The position numbers and the translations under genes are program-made. Positions 48,668 through 59,335 of a stretch of DNA of 60,751 bases are shown here, piece by piece. The first letter of the stretch is position 1. Each line of letters begins with the position of its first letter. Below the pieces are notes generated by a model. It ran no database searches. It had not been told where the DNA came from and saw only the letters and a list, made by a program, of their open reading frames with translations. The DNA comes from Ancylobacter tetraedralis (lineage in GTDB: Bacteria > Pseudomonadota > Alphaproteobacteria > Rhizobiales > Xanthobacteraceae), in contig NZ_JACICD010000016.1 of the NCBI RefSeq assembly GCF_014195655.1, positions 1 to 60,751 on the forward strand. Reading direction: 5' to 3'.

Positions 48668-51391
48668 CTATTCGAGGTTCGTGCCGGGGGCAGATGAATC
48701 GTCGGCGGACGATTCATCGGCAGATGATTCTTCGAGCGATGATTTGCCGGCAATGGACTGAGGGGCAGGAGAACGCTCGGCGGCGGGTTGTTGGGTGGCC
48801 TGCTTGTCGCCATGCGGGCCATCCGCCGGCAGCCGATCGCCGGTCCTGTCGACATCGGGGCCGGCGGGGCTTTCGAGATACCTGTCCAGCGCCGCCGCGC
48901 GCTCGGTTGCTGTGAATGATGGCGGCGCACCGTTGGCTGCGCCTGGCCCAGTGGAACGTGGGTCTTCCTCGCGCGACAGAGCCATGGGCACCGCCAGCGA
49001 GATGGCGGGTTGGGCCGCGGAACTCGGTACCTGCCAGGGGCGCGTGCCGCTCGCGGCATCCCCGTCGAGCCGCCAACCTCCTTTCGCGGTTCGGAACACG
49101 GCGTGGCCGGCAAGGCTCTGGCGCGGATCGATCCGGATCACCGTTGCCGCGCAATCGGCCGGCGGCGGTTGGTTCGTCACCAGCAGGATGGCGCGTCGGC
49201 AATCCTCCTCCAGCGAGGCCGGGTTGCGCGAGAGCGCCACGGGGTCGCCCCGTGCATCGGGGAGCGTGCAGCCGAGCGGATCGCAGGCAGCCCGCGCTGT
49301 CAGATCCGCCGCGCCGGCGCGGCCGCGCTCGCCTTCCGCGCTCAGCCACTGCTCGACCGCGAAGCGTCTGGCCACCCCCGCGTCGCGATCGCCCATGATG
49401 GCGAGGCGCCCATCCGCGCCGCGCACCGCCACGGTGCGCCCGTCCCGATCGATCAGCACGTCGGGATGCGGCGCGGCGGCATAGGCTATCAGCGCCGCGC
49501 CAGCCAGCGCCGGCACCACCAGCACTAGTCGCGTGCGCAGCAGGCAGCCGAGCGCGAGGGAAAGGCTCAACAGGCCGAGGCTGGCGAGCGGCATGGCGGG
49601 AATGCCGCGATCGGCCCCCGGCATGGCGGCGACCCAATCGGCGATGGCGTCCATCATCTGGATGCCCCAGCCCATGAGGATCCAGGCGGGCGGGTCCCAG
49701 CCGAAAGGCAGCAGCAGGGCGCCGCCGAGCCCGGCCGGCATGACGATGAAGGACACAACCGGCATCGCCGCGAGATTGGCGAGCAGGCTGAGCGGCGCCA
49801 ACCGCTGGAAATGAAAGGCGGCGAAGGGCGCGGTGGCCAGCCCGGCGGCCAGCGAGGTCAGCACCAACGCCGCGACATAGCGCACCGGCAGGCCAAGCCA
49901 GCGCCCCGCCGGCGTGCTGGCGGCCGGCGCGGCGACGAGATGTCCCCACCTCTCATAGGCCGCGATCAGCGCGAGCGTGGCGGCGAAGGACATCTGCGCG
50001 CCGGGATCGAGGATCGCCCAGGGGGTCAGCGTCATCACCGCCAGCGCCGCCAGCGCCAGCGTGCGCAGGGTGAGCGCCGGCCGACCGAGCGCCACCCCGG
50101 CGAGTACGATAAGCGTCGTGACATAGGAGCGCTGCGTCGGCACCTCGGCGCCCGACAGCATCAGATAGTAGGTGGCCGCCAGCGCCGCCGGCAGCGCCGC
50201 CCAAGCCTTGATGGGGTAGCGCAGCGCCAGCTCCGGAACAAGCGCCAGCAGTGCCCGCACCAAGAAGAACACGGTGGTCGCCACCAGCGCCATATGCAGG
50301 CCGGAAATCGACAGGATATGGGAGAGGCCGGCAACGCGCATGCTCTCCTCCACGGCCTCCGGCACCGCGTCGCGCAGCCCGGTGACAAGGGCGACGGCGA
50401 TTCCCGCCTCCGCCCCCGAAAGCACCGCCCGGATGCGCGCGGCAATGGACTGGCGCGTCGCACCCAACCAGGCGGCGAAGGAGAGCGCGAGCGGCGCCGC
50501 GCTGGGCGGCGGGCTCGGCTGCGCCTTGCCGAGGGCAAAGCCCGTGGCCCCGATGCCGTCGAACCAGATCGCCCGGCCGAAATCGAAGCCTCCGGGATAG
50601 GCGGGTCCGGGCGGCGGGGCGAGGTTGGCAAGGAGCCGCACATGAGCGCCGACGGCCGGCGGCTCGCGCGTGGCGAGCGTCACCCGTACGCGCGTGGGCT
50701 GCACGAAACTCAAGCGCTCCGGCCCTTCGCGCGGCAAACCCACGCGCCCGCGCGCCCCAACTCGGCCCCCCTCATCTGCGCGCGCCTCGCGGCCGAAACG
50801 CGTCAGCGCCAGCGTGATCCGGCTGCCACGCGCCCTCTGCTCGGCCACCTCGACGAAGCCGGCAATCTCCACTCCGGCCATTGGCGTGGCCAGCAGCGGA
50901 TGAGCCATGCGCTGCACCTGGATGGAGGCCAGCGCGAAACCGGCGGCGAGCGCCGCGAGCAGGGCGAGAACGTGGAAGGCGAAGGGCCGCGCCCGCGCCG
51001 CCATGGCGAGGGCGGCGAGTACCACGGCCGACAGCGGCGCGGCATAGGGCAACGGCTCGTTGGGCGCACCGAAATAGAGCGCGGCCCCTGCCGCCACGGC
51101 GACGGGCAGGAACAGGAAGCCGCGGCGATCATCGATTTCTCGTGTGAGGAGGCCGGCGAAACCCTCCACCAGTCCTTCCAGCGAGGGCAGGCGCGGCCGC
51201 CGGAGCGCAAGGAGCGGCTCCCGCCGGCCGGTGGCGAGCGCGATCGCCCTCGCCATGGGGCGCGCGGCAGGCAGCCCTCCACCGGGACGGTCATCATGCC
51301 CGCCGCTGCGGTGCGGCACCCGTTCCGGCGCCCCTTCCGGCTGCCACCCTCTATCGTCCTGCACGGGCCCCCGCCCCGATTTGCACGCCAT
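48668..51391 (-). CDS. comEC: ComEC/Rec2-type DNA uptake channel protein
   Basis: This membrane protein has many helices and two recognisable domains: the N-terminal OB-like DUF4131 region and the Competence domain ([20 protein letters not shown], then [20 protein letters not shown]). The start is uncertain; 51391 has a GAGG site, 51424 and 51256 are alternatives, and the frame open to 52360 is not coding beyond that. The C-terminal 300 residues are soluble and lack the metallo-hydrolase HxHxDH motif, so the nuclease-like domain is degenerate or absent. The very C-terminus is a Ser/Glu/Asp-rich repeat tail ([12 protein letters not shown]). The family moves single-stranded DNA across the inner membrane in transformation; its role here is unproven. 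Divergent from gltX. Confidence 0.85.
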   Translation of the reverse strand: MACKSGRGPVQDDRGWQPEGAPERVPHRSGGHDDRPGGGLPAARPMARAIALATGRREPLLALRRPRLPSLEGLVEGFAGLLTREIDDRRGFLFLPVAVAAGAALYFGAPNEPLPYAAPLSAVVLAALAMAARARPFAFHVLALLAALAAGFALASIQVQRMAHPLLATPMAGVEIAGFVEVAEQRARGSRITLALTRFGREARADEGGRVGARGRVGLPREGPERLSFVQPTRVRVTLATREPPAVGAHVRLLANLAPPPGPAYPGGFDFGRAIWFDGIGATGFALGKAQPSPPPSAAPLALSFAAWLGATRQSIAARIRAVLSGAEAGIAVALVTGLRDAVPEAVEESMRVAGLSHILSISGLHMALVATTVFFLVRALLALVPELALRYPIKAWAALPAALAATYYLMLSGAEVPTQRSYVTTLIVLAGVALGRPALTLRTLALAALAVMTLTPWAILDPGAQMSFAATLALIAAYERWGHLVAAPAASTPAGRWLGLPVRYVAALVLTSLAAGLATAPFAAFHFQRLAPLSLLANLAAMPVVSFIVMPAGLGGALLLPFGWDPPAWILMGWGIQMMDAIADWVAAMPGADRGIPAMPLASLGLLSLSLALGCLLRTRLVLVVPALAGAALIAYAAAPHPDVLIDRDGRTVAVRGADGRLAIMGDRDAGVARRFAVEQWLSAEGERGRAGAADLTARAACDPLGCTLPDARGDPVALSRNPASLEEDCRRAILLVTNQPPPADCAATVIRIDPRQSLAGHAVFRTAKGGWRLDGDAASGTRPWQVPSSAAQPAISLAVPMALSREEDPRSTGPGAANGAPPSFTATERAAALDRYLESPAGPDVDRTGDRLPADGPHGDKQATQQPAAERSPAPQSIAGKSSLEESSADESSADDSSAPGTNLE

Positions 51392-51538
51392 CCGCCTGCC
51401 TCGGCCTTTCACAAGGCCGCGCATCGCCTTTTCCCCGGTCGACCACCTATGGTACACGCACGTCTCGCGTCCGCCACGCCTTGCCGCGTCCGCCCTGTTT
51501 TGCCGCGCCAGTTCCATCCGGCGCGAGACGGAAGAACC

Positions 51539-52975
51539 ATGCCCGAGACCGTCGTCACCCGCTTCGCTCCCTCCCCCACCGGCTTCCTGCATATTGGCGG
51601 CGCGCGCACCGCGCTGTTCAACTGGCTCTACGCCCGGGCCAAAGGAGGAAGGATGCTGCTGCGCATCGAGGATACCGACCGCCAGCGCTCGACCCCCGAG
51701 GCGATCGACGCCATCATCGACGGGCTGAAATGGCTCGGCATCGACTGGTCGGGCGACGTCATCTACCAGTTCGCCCGCGCCGAGCGGCACCGCGAGGCGG
51801 TGGAGCAGATGCTCGCCGCCGGCCGGGCCTATCCGTGCTTCTCCACCGCCGCCGAACTGGAAGAGATGCGCGAGAGCGCCCGCCGAGAAGGCCGCGCGCC
51901 GCGCTATGATGGGCGCTGGCGCGACCGCGACCCCGCCGAACGCCCCGCCAATGCCAGGCCGGCGATCCGCCTCAAGGCACCGACCGAGGGCGAGACGGTG
52001 ATCGAGGATCTCGTGCAGGGCCGCGTCGTGTTCCAGAACAAGGAACTCGATGACCTCGTGCTGCTGCGCTCGGATGGCACGCCGACCTACATGCTCTCCG
52101 TTGTCGTCGACGACCATGACATGGGCGTCACCAATATCATCCGCGGCGACGACCACCTCACCAATGCCGCGCGCCAGACGCAGATCTACCATGCGCTCGG
52201 CTGGCAGGTGCCGACCATGGCGCATATCCCGCTGATCCACGGGCCGGACGGGGCCAAGCTGTCGAAGCGCCACGGCGCGCTCGGCGTCGATGCCTATCGC
52301 GCCATGGGCTACCTGCCGGCGGCGCTGCGCAACTATCTGGTACGGCTGGGCTGGAGCCATGGCGACCAGGAGATCTTCTCAACCGACGAGATGAGCACGC
52401 TGTTCGACCTCGATCGCGTCGGCCGTTCCGCCGCGCGCTTCGATTTCGCCAAGCTGGAGAGCATCAACGGGCTCTACATGCGCGCGACGCCGGACGAGGA
52501 ACTGCTCGCGGCGATCGACCAGTTGCTGCCCCACCTGCCGGAAGGGGCGGAGATCGCCGCCGCGCTCACGCCCGCCCGCCGCGCCCAGTTGCTCGCCGCC
52601 ATGCCGGGGCTGAAGGAGCGCGCCAAGACGCTGGTCGAGCTGATCGACAGCGCCGCCTATATCTGGAAATCGCGCCCCTTCGCGCTGGAAGACAAGGCGA
52701 GCGCGCTGCTGACCACGGACGCCCGCGCCCTGCTCGCCGTTGCCGCGGACCGGCTCGGCACCCTTGCCGCGTGGGACGCCGCCACCACCGAGGGCGCCGT
52801 GCGCGCCGTGGCGGAGGAAAAGGGCGTGAAGCTCGGGGCGCTCGCACAGCCGCTGCGCGCGGCCGTGACCGGACGCACGACCTCGCCGGGCATTTTCGAC
52901 GTGCTGGCGGTGCTTGGGAAAGACGAAACGCTGGCGCGCCTTGCCGACCAGACGACGGGCATTGCCGCGCCGTGA
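51539..52975 (+). CDS. gltX: glutamyl-tRNA synthetase
   Basis: The start at 51539 ([20 protein letters not shown]) follows GGAAG; the frame open to 49811 is antisense to comEC. The 478-residue class I synthetase shows the HIGH-equivalent [13 protein letters not shown], the KMSKS-equivalent KLSKRHG, and [20 protein letters not shown]. Many relatives carry a second gltX copy; none is in this window. Confidence 0.97.
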   Translation: MPETVVTRFAPSPTGFLHIGGARTALFNWLYARAKGGRMLLRIEDTDRQRSTPEAIDAIIDGLKWLGIDWSGDVIYQFARAERHREAVEQMLAAGRAYPCFSTAAELEEMRESARREGRAPRYDGRWRDRDPAERPANARPAIRLKAPTEGETVIEDLVQGRVVFQNKELDDLVLLRSDGTPTYMLSVVVDDHDMGVTNIIRGDDHLTNAARQTQIYHALGWQVPTMAHIPLIHGPDGAKLSKRHGALGVDAYRAMGYLPAALRNYLVRLGWSHGDQEIFSTDEMSTLFDLDRVGRSAARFDFAKLESINGLYMRATPDEELLAAIDQLLPHLPEGAEIAAALTPARRAQLLAAMPGLKERAKTLVELIDSAAYIWKSRPFALEDKASALLTTDARALLAVAADRLGTLAAWDAATTEGAVRAVAEEKGVKLGALAQPLRAAVTGRTTSPGIFDVLAVLGKDETLARLADQTTGIAAP

Positions 52976-52983
52976 GCGCGCTG

Positions 52984-52999
52984 GGCCCTTACGAGGGCC
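52984..52999 (+). terminator. short hairpin after gltX
   Basis: GGCCCT-TACG-AGGGCC lies 8 bases after the gltX stop. The stem is only six bases and no T-run follows, so it is a weak candidate. Confidence 0.35.
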
Positions 53000-53227
53000 T
53001 CGCTATCGCGCCTGCGAAAGGACGAAAGGCTGCATAGACAAGGATTCCGGCCTCAGCTCAATACCTCCTTCGCTGCGCTTGCGAGCGATGGGCGAAACCG
53101 GTACGACTTCCCCAACCGGGCCGTAACGAGGCACATCACCGCCTCCAGTCAGAAGTCCAAAGGCACGGCGCCACGCCCGCCACTCGCGCACCGTAACCTC
53201 GGTTCCATATGCTCAGGGAGACCCCGC

Positions 53228-54538
53228 ATGGACGCCATAAACGGCACTTCGGCGACATCTGCCACACTCACCATCGGCGACCAAAGCTGGGAACTCCCGA
53301 TCCGGCAGGGCACCATCGGCCCTGAGGTTGTCGATATCGGCAAGCTCTACGGCCAGACTGGACTATTCACCTACGACCCGGGCTTCACCTCCACCGCTTC
53401 CTGCGAAAGCTCCATCACCTATATCGACGGCGACGAGGGCGTTCTGCTCTATCGCGGCTATCCGATCGAGCAGCTGGCCGAGAGCGGCGACTTCCTGGAG
53501 ACCTGCTATCTCCTGCTCTACGGGGAGCTTCCCACCGCGGCGCAGAAGGCCGATTTCGATTACCGCGTCACGCGCCACACCATGGTGCATGAGCAGATGA
53601 GCCGCTTCTTCCACGGCTTCCGCCGCGACGCCCATCCGATGGCGGTGCTGGTGGCCTCCGTCGGCGCGCTGTCGGCCTTCTATCACGACTCGATCGACAT
53701 CGCCGACCCACAGCAGCGCATGATCGCCTCGATCCGGATGATCGCGAAGATCCCGACCCTGGCGGCGATGGCCTATAAATACTCGATCGGCCAGCCTTTC
53801 GTGTACCCCAAGAACGACCTGGACTACGCCTCGAACTTCCTGCGCATGTGCTTCTCGGTGCCGTGCGAGGACTACAAGGTCAACCCGATCCTCTCCCGCG
53901 CGATTGACCGCATCTTCATCCTGCACGCCGACCACGAGCAGAACGCCTCCACCTCCACCGTGCGCCTCGCCGGCTCCTCCGGCGCCAATCCCTTCGCCTG
54001 CATCGCCGCCGGCATCGCCTGCCTGTGGGGGCCCGCGCATGGCGGCGCCAACGAGGCGGCGCTGAAAATGCTGGGCGAGATCGGCTCGGTGGAGCGCATT
54101 CCCGAATATATCAAGCGGGCCAAGGACAAGAACGATCCGTTCCGCCTGATGGGCTTCGGCCACCGCGTCTACAAGAACTACGATCCGCGCGCCAAGATCA
54201 TGCAGAAGACCTGCCATGAGGTGCTCGGCGAACTCGGCATCAAGGACGACCCGCTGCTCGACATCGCGGTCGAACTGGAGCGTATCGCGCTGCAGGACGA
54301 GTATTTCGTCGAGCGCAAGCTGTACCCGAACATCGATTTCTACTCGGGCATCACGCTGCGCGCACTGGGCTTCCCGACCTCCATGTTCACCGTGCTGTTC
54401 GCCCTCGCCCGCACCGTGGGCTGGATCGGCCAGTGGAAGGAAATGATCGAGGATCCCGGCCAGCGCATCGGCCGCCCGCGCCAGCTCTATACCGGCGCGC
54501 CGCAGCGCGACTACGTGCCGATCGCCCGCCGCAAGTGA
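53228..54538 (+). CDS. gltA: citrate synthase
   Basis: This 436-residue type I bacterial (hexameric-class) enzyme condenses acetyl-CoA and oxaloacetate. Catalytic residues: histidine in [12 protein letters not shown], histidine in [15 protein letters not shown], and aspartate in [16 protein letters not shown]. It has its own 250-base upstream region and a strong terminator behind it, so it is a single-gene unit. Confidence 0.98.
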   Translation: MDAINGTSATSATLTIGDQSWELPIRQGTIGPEVVDIGKLYGQTGLFTYDPGFTSTASCESSITYIDGDEGVLLYRGYPIEQLAESGDFLETCYLLLYGELPTAAQKADFDYRVTRHTMVHEQMSRFFHGFRRDAHPMAVLVASVGALSAFYHDSIDIADPQQRMIASIRMIAKIPTLAAMAYKYSIGQPFVYPKNDLDYASNFLRMCFSVPCEDYKVNPILSRAIDRIFILHADHEQNASTSTVRLAGSSGANPFACIAAGIACLWGPAHGGANEAALKMLGEIGSVERIPEYIKRAKDKNDPFRLMGFGHRVYKNYDPRAKIMQKTCHEVLGELGIKDDPLLDIAVELERIALQDEYFVERKLYPNIDFYSGITLRALGFPTSMFTVLFALARTVGWIGQWKEMIEDPGQRIGRPRQLYTGAPQRDYVPIARRK

Positions 54539-54638
54539 ACCGCCACCCGCCGGTGAGCTGGCCTGGCTGAACGCCCGCCGACGATCCGCCGCCCGTGAGG
54601 GCAAGCCTCTCGCCGGCGGCCCCGGTTACCGATCAAAC

Positions 54639-54667
54639 CCCGCCCTCCCAACCGGAGGGCGGGTTTT
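54639..54667 (+). terminator. gltA terminator
   Basis: CCCGCCCTCC (54639-54648) pairs with GGAGGGCGGG (54654-54663) around CAACC, followed by TTTTC. It is a classic intrinsic terminator about 100 bases after the gltA stop and may also limit lpxB read-through from the other strand. Confidence 0.85.
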
Positions 54668-54792
54668 CATTTCGGGGCGCTGTCGGGCGACGGGGATAGC
54701 GACGCGCGCGAGGAGACCGCGTCGAGAGCGATGGTCCGATGGCGGCCCGCTCGTTCTCGCGGAAGCCGACTTCACCAAGCGGCGCGGGAGGC

Positions 54793-56001
54793 CTATCGCA
54801 GCATGTCCAGCACGGCATGCGCCGCGCGACGGCTGGGCGGCTCGCCTCCCGTACCCAGCACCGCATCCAGGCGGGCAAAGGCGCCCAGCTGCGCCTCCCG
54901 CCCCTCGCCGCCGGTGACCAGACCGGCGAGCTTCTCCGCCATGGCCGGCGGGTCGATATGCCATTGCAGATATTCCGCCACCGCCGGCTCGCCGAGGATG
55001 AGATTGGGCAGGATCGCCGTCTTCACCTTGATGAAGAAGGGCACGATGCGCCCCTCCAGCCAGGGCACGCGATAGGCCGCCACCGTCGGGATGCCGGCCA
55101 GCGCCAGTTCCAGCGTCACCGTGCCGGATGCCGCCAGTGCCGCGCGGGCGATGCGGAAGGCGGCGAGTTTCTCCGCCTCGTCCACCACGACGCGCACCGG
55201 CACCGGCCAGCGCGCCACCGTCTCCTCCACCTGCGCCAGCCGGCGCGGGAGGGTCGGCAATATCAGCTCGACATCGGGAATGCGCTGCTTCAGCCGGCCC
55301 AGCACCTCGCCAAAGGCGTCGCCGAGCCGGACCAGCTCCGCCCGCCGGCTGCCGGGCAGCACCAGCACGATCGGCGGTGAAGCGACGCGGCGCTCCGCTT
55401 CCGCCGCGTTCGGGCGCAGCGTATCGAGGCTGCCGAGCAGAGGATGGCCGACATAGGTGGTCGGCGGGCCGCCCAGAGCACGCATGACCTCAGGCTCGAA
55501 TGGCAGGATCGCCAGCACCCGGTTGACATCCGGTGCCATGGCCTTCGCCCGGCCGGGTCGCCACACCCACACGGTCGGCGCGACATATTTCACGACCCGC
55601 AGATCGGGCAGGCGCGCGCGAACCTTGCGTGCCACCCGATGGGTGAAATCGGGCGCGTCGACAAGAACCAGGATATCGGGCGGCTGCGCGACGATGGCGT
55701 CGACCGTCTGCCCCATGCGGCGCAGGATCCGCGGCAGGCCGGCAATCACCTGAGCAAAGCCCATGGCGGTGATCTCATCCATGGGAAACAGCGAGGTCAG
55801 CCCCTGCGCCTGCATGCGCCCGCCACCGACACCGCGGAAACGCACGCCCGCCGGATGAAGCGCCCTCATCTCCGCCATCAACCCGGCCGCCAGCGTGTCG
55901 CCCGATTCTTCGCCCGCCACGACGAACACATCGAGCGGCCGCGCCGGCGCCGGGTCCCCGCGCAGAATGTCCCCGCCGCTCACGGTCTGGTCGCCGCTCA
56001 T
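54793..56001 (-). CDS. lpxB: lipid-A-disaccharide synthase
   Basis: This 402-residue GT-B glycosyltransferase joins UDP-diacylglucosamine and lipid X. Family segments: VFVVAGEESGDTLAAGLMAE, DIITAMGFAQVIAGLPRIL-type DEITAMGFAQ, LVDAPDFTHRVARKVR, YVAPTVWVWRPGRAK, YVGHPLL and VLPGSRRAEL. Its start overlaps the lpxI stop (ATGA-type), placing it last in the bamA-lpxD-fabZ-lpxA-lpxI-lpxB operon. Confidence 0.97.
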   Translation of the reverse strand: MSGDQTVSGGDILRGDPAPARPLDVFVVAGEESGDTLAAGLMAEMRALHPAGVRFRGVGGGRMQAQGLTSLFPMDEITAMGFAQVIAGLPRILRRMGQTVDAIVAQPPDILVLVDAPDFTHRVARKVRARLPDLRVVKYVAPTVWVWRPGRAKAMAPDVNRVLAILPFEPEVMRALGGPPTTYVGHPLLGSLDTLRPNAAEAERRVASPPIVLVLPGSRRAELVRLGDAFGEVLGRLKQRIPDVELILPTLPRRLAQVEETVARWPVPVRVVVDEAEKLAAFRIARAALAASGTVTLELALAGIPTVAAYRVPWLEGRIVPFFIKVKTAILPNLILGEPAVAEYLQWHIDPPAMAEKLAGLVTGGEGREAQLGAFARLDAVLGTGGEPPSRRAAHAVLDMLR

Positions 56002-56888
56002 CGCTTGGTCTCCGTCGGCGGCTCAAGGCCGTAAATGAACAGCCCGGCCTCGTCCGCCGCGCGCACAAGAGCCGCGACATCGGCGACGATAACGCCGCCG
56101 GCTTCGACCGCGATGCCGGCCAGACCGGCGCGCGCCGCGCCCTCCACGGTGCGCACGCCCAGCGAGGGCATGTCGAGCCGGCGATCCTGCCCGGCCTTGG
56201 GCAGCTTCACCAGTGCCCCGCAGCGCGCCGGTCGCGTGATGCGGCCAATGCGGCGCAGCTCGGCGATGCGCGCCAGCATCAGATCCGTGCCCTCGGCCGC
56301 CTCCATCGCCACGATATGCCGGCTCATCACCACCAGCCCCTGCCCGATATCCAGCGGCCCCGTGACCGTCAGTGCGTGGCGCCCCACCTCGATATCGCCA
56401 AGCTCTCCCTCGGTCGGGGCAACCGCACCAAGCTGGCCGGGAGGCATCAGGATTTCCGGTGCCACCTCATGGGCACCGAGCAGCCGGAAGCCGGCTTCCT
56501 CGAAAATGCGGGCAACGCTTTTCAACAGATGGTCATCGCCGCCCCGCAGCATGCTGAACACGCGCGGCAGCATGGTGAGCGTCGTCCAGTCGAACCGGAT
56601 ATCCCGGATGCGCACACGGAGCACATTGCCGATGAGCACCACGTCGCGGCATCCGTGGCGGCGCAACTCCCGTTTCAGCCGACCGAACTGCCCGATCGGC
56701 ACCCATACATGCGGCCAACCTTCCAACGGGATGTCCGCGAAGCCGCGCACGGGAAACAGCACGACCTCGCGCCCCGCGCGGCGCGCCGCCTCCGCCACGG
56801 CCAGCGGGAAGGTGCCGCCGCCGCAAATGACGGCGAGCGCCCCCCGTTCCGCGTGGGCGGCGGCCTCAGGCGACGTCCGGCTCGCCAT
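55998..56888 (-). CDS. lpxI: UDP-2,3-diacylglucosamine pyrophosphatase LpxI
   Basis: This LpxI/DUF1009 protein of about 296 residues (an ATG at 56900 is an alternative start) shows LAVICGGGTFPLAVAEAARR, GQFGRLKRELRRHGCRDVVL, MLPRVFSMLRGGDDHLLKSV and GVVVMSRHIVAMEAAEGTD-like text ending LPSLGVRT-type (MPSLGVRTVEGA). It cleaves UDP-diacylglucosamine to lipid X and replaces LpxH in alphaproteobacteria. It overlaps lpxA by some 20 bases and lpxB by 4. Confidence 0.94.
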   Translation of the reverse strand: MASRTSPEAAAHAERGALAVICGGGTFPLAVAEAARRAGREVVLFPVRGFADIPLEGWPHVWVPIGQFGRLKRELRRHGCRDVVLIGNVLRVRIRDIRFDWTTLTMLPRVFSMLRGGDDHLLKSVARIFEEAGFRLLGAHEVAPEILMPPGQLGAVAPTEGELGDIEVGRHALTVTGPLDIGQGLVVMSRHIVAMEAAEGTDLMLARIAELRRIGRITRPARCGALVKLPKAGQDRRLDMPSLGVRTVEGAARAGLAGIAVEAGGVIVADVAALVRAADEAGLFIYGLEPPTETKR

Positions 56889-57696
56889 GATCGGCCGCAT
56901 CGGCGGGGACGGTCAGCCGGCGCTTGCCCGCGCCGCGGACGAACGTCACCACGTGCATCACATTCGCATCGTCCGCGAAATGCTCCGCCACGCGGTCCGT
57001 GCGCTCGGCCAGCGTGCCCGCGCCATAGAAGAGCTCACGATAGGCACTCTGCAGCTGACGCCGCTGCAGCAGTGAAAAGCCACGGCGCTTCAGGCCGGTA
57101 TAGTTGAGCGAACGCAGGCCGGGATGGCCCTCCATCATCAGGCCGAACGGGATGATGTCGAAATGCACCCCGCACATGCCGCCGACCATCGCCCCGTCGC
57201 CGACGCGCGCATATTGATGCACCGCGGCCAGACCGCCGATGAACACATCGTCGCCGACCGTGACATGGCCGCCGAGCGTCGCGTTATTGGCGAATGTCAC
57301 GCGCGATCCGACCACGCAATCATGCGCGACATGGCTGGCCACCATGAACATGCAGCGATCGCCGACCCGCGTCTCCATGCTGCCACCAGCCGTGCCGATA
57401 TTCATCGTCACATGCTCGCGGATGACGCAGTCGCGGCCGATGATGAGACGGCTCGGCTCGCCCTTGTAGTGATAGGATTGCGGGGGAAAGCCCAGCGAGG
57501 CGAAAGGATAGACCACCGAGTTCGCCCCGATGGTCGTGTGGCCCGCTACCGCGACATGCGAGACCAGCCGGACACCGGCCTCCAGCACGACATGGGCCCC
57601 GACCGTGCAGAAAGGCCCGATTTCGACGCCGTCCGCGAGAACCGCCCCCTCCTCGACACGCGCGGAAGAATCGATCTTGATGGAAACACTGCTCAT
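56866..57696 (-). CDS. lpxA: UDP-N-acetylglucosamine acyltransferase
   Basis: The start at 57696 ([20 protein letters not shown]) gives 276 residues; the frame to 57786 overlaps fabZ. It is a left-handed beta-helix hexapeptide protein with the catalytic histidine in VASHVAHDCVVGS and the C-terminal LRSLNYTGLKRRGFS helix region. It adds the first acyl chain of lipid A from acyl-ACP. Its ATG overlaps the fabZ stop by one base (TAATG), so the two are translationally coupled. Confidence 0.97.
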   Translation of the reverse strand: MSSVSIKIDSSARVEEGAVLADGVEIGPFCTVGAHVVLEAGVRLVSHVAVAGHTTIGANSVVYPFASLGFPPQSYHYKGEPSRLIIGRDCVIREHVTMNIGTAGGSMETRVGDRCMFMVASHVAHDCVVGSRVTFANNATLGGHVTVGDDVFIGGLAAVHQYARVGDGAMVGGMCGVHFDIIPFGLMMEGHPGLRSLNYTGLKRRGFSLLQRRQLQSAYRELFYGAGTLAERTDRVAEHFADDANVMHVVTFVRGAGKRRLTVPADAADHGEPDVA

Positions 57697-58184
57697 TATT
57701 TGCCTGCCCGAGCCGCGATCATCGCGCTCACTTCGGCCTCGGCCACCAACTGACCGTCGACCTTTGCCTCGCCGCGGAACCACCACATGTTACGGCGCTT
57801 GGTGAGCTTCGTCATATGGTATTCGAGCACATCGCCCGGCACGACCGGGCGGCGGAACTTCGCCTTGTCGATGGTCATGAAATAAACCAGCGGCGACGCA
57901 TTTTCGACGGGGTACTGCCAGAGGCAGATCGTGCCCGCCGTCTGCGCCATGCCTTCCAGGATCAGCACACCCGGCATCACCGGATTGTCGGGAAAATGCC
58001 CCTGGAAATGGGGCTCATTGGCGGTGACGTTCTTGATGCCGATGGCATGCCGGTCGCCATCGATATCGACGATGCGGTCGACCATCAGGAACGGGTAGCG
58101 ATGCGGCAGCGTCGCGAGAATGCGCGAGATATCCGCCGTCCCCAGCGTCGCCGTCTCGCCCTTGGTTTCAACCTGGACGTCCAT
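57696..58184 (-). CDS. fabZ: 3-hydroxyacyl-ACP dehydratase FabZ
   Basis: The start at 58184 ([15 protein letters not shown]) gives 162 residues with AAGGGA upstream. The hot-dog fold shows [17 protein letters not shown], the catalytic histidine in [16 protein letters not shown], and glutamate in [13 protein letters not shown]. It dehydrates 3-hydroxyacyl-ACP in fatty acid synthesis, competing with LpxA/LpxD for the same substrate, hence the shared operon. It overlaps the lpxD end by 17 bases. Confidence 0.97.
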   Translation of the reverse strand: MDVQVETKGETATLGTADISRILATLPHRYPFLMVDRIVDIDGDRHAIGIKNVTANEPHFQGHFPDNPVMPGVLILEGMAQTAGTICLWQYPVENASPLVYFMTIDKAKFRRPVVPGDVLEYHMTKLTKRRNMWWFRGEAKVDGQLVAEAEVSAMIAARAGK

Positions 58185-59250
58185 TCCCTTCACTGTCCTT
58201 TTGTTGGCGGCCTGGCGCAAGGTCACCCCGGCCGAGCCGCTGGACGGCCATGACCTCCTTGAACCACTCGCGCATGGGCTTGGCGGGCGAGCCGCCCCAT
58301 TCCACGCCCGCAGGCACGTCGTCCTTCACATTGCTCGTGGCGGCAATGCGGGAGCCGTCGCCGATCGTCACATGGCCGATGACGCCGACCTGCCCCCCCA
58401 GCACGACGAAGTCACCCAGCGTCGCGCTGCCGGCAATGCCGGCCTGCGACACCACGATGCAGTGCCGGCCGATCACCACGTTGTGCGCGATCTGCACGAG
58501 ATTGTCGATCTTGCTGCCTTCGCCGATCACCGTGTCGCGCAGGCCGCCGCGATCGACCGTGGTGTTGGCGCCGATCTCGACATCGTCCTGCAGGATGACT
58601 CGCCGGATCTGCGGAATCTTGGCGTGCCCCCGCGCGCCGCCGAGATAACCGAAACCATCCTGCCCGATACGCGCGCCCGGATGGATGATGACGCGGTTGC
58701 CGAGCAGCGCGTGCAGCAGGCTCGCGCCCGCGCCGATCGAGCAGTCGCGGCCGATGCGCACGCCCGGCCCGATGATGGCGCCAGAGGAAACCAGCGTGCC
58801 GGCGCCAATCTCGGCATCGGGCCCTACCACAGCGCCGGGATCGATCGTGACGCCATCCTCGATGCGCGCCTGCGGATGAACCACCGCCCCGGCGGCGATG
58901 CCGACCTGGCCGAAAATCGTCTCGGGACGCAGCAGATCGGCATAGAAGCGCCGCGCCACCACAACGAAGGCGGGAAACGGCCGGGCCACCACGATCGCGG
59001 CGGTGCACGAAGGAACCTCGGAGGCGAAGCGTGCGGAAACGAGACAGGCGCCGGCCCGGGTCGCGCGCAGTTGCGGCACGAATTTCAGGCCATCCATGAA
59101 GGCGATGTCGGAGGGCCCCGCCTCGTCGAGCGAAGCCACGCCATTCAGCGGACGCGCGGCACCTGCCCACGCCGCCTTGCCCTGGACCAGCGCGCAGATG
59201 TCATCAAGCGTCATCGGCTCCACGGCCGGATGAAAAACCGGATCGCTCAT
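58168..59250 (-). CDS. lpxD: UDP-3-O-(3-hydroxyacyl)glucosamine N-acyltransferase
   Basis: This 360-residue enzyme of the third lipid A step has an N-terminal uridine-binding domain (residues 1-105, [20 protein letters not shown]). Next are the hexapeptide beta-helix ([20 protein letters not shown]) and the catalytic histidine region [16 protein letters not shown]. The C-terminal helix extends about 25 polar residues further than the E. coli form. A strong hairpin separates it from bamA. Confidence 0.97.
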   Translation of the reverse strand: MSDPVFHPAVEPMTLDDICALVQGKAAWAGAARPLNGVASLDEAGPSDIAFMDGLKFVPQLRATRAGACLVSARFASEVPSCTAAIVVARPFPAFVVVARRFYADLLRPETIFGQVGIAAGAVVHPQARIEDGVTIDPGAVVGPDAEIGAGTLVSSGAIIGPGVRIGRDCSIGAGASLLHALLGNRVIIHPGARIGQDGFGYLGGARGHAKIPQIRRVILQDDVEIGANTTVDRGGLRDTVIGEGSKIDNLVQIAHNVVIGRHCIVVSQAGIAGSATLGDFVVLGGQVGVIGHVTIGDGSRIAATSNVKDDVPAGVEWGGSPAKPMREWFKEVMAVQRLGRGDLAPGRQQKDSEGNGRPG

Positions 59251-59284
59251 TTCGATGCCGTATCGCTACCCGTCCAAAATGAAC

Positions 59285-59310
59285 CGGCGGCCCGGATGAC
59301 CGGGCCGCCG
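59285..59310 (-). terminator. hairpin between bamA and lpxD
   Basis: CGGCGGCCCGG (59285-59295) and CCGGGCCGCCG (59300-59310) form a perfect 11-base stem with a 4-base loop. On the minus strand it is followed by GTTCATTTTGG. It could end or attenuate bamA transcription before lpxD, so lpxD may also have its own promoter or depend on read-through. Confidence 0.7.
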
Positions 59311-59335
59311 CGCTCGCCAGACTATGTCTAGCCTA

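Noticed and set aside
49811..51538. 576-residue extension upstream of gltX
   Set aside because: It is antisense to comEC; the HIGH-motif N-terminus of gltX begins at 51539 with a ribosome site.
51392..52360. Long N-terminal extension of comEC
   Set aside because: It overlaps gltX on the opposite strand and is not ComEC-like.
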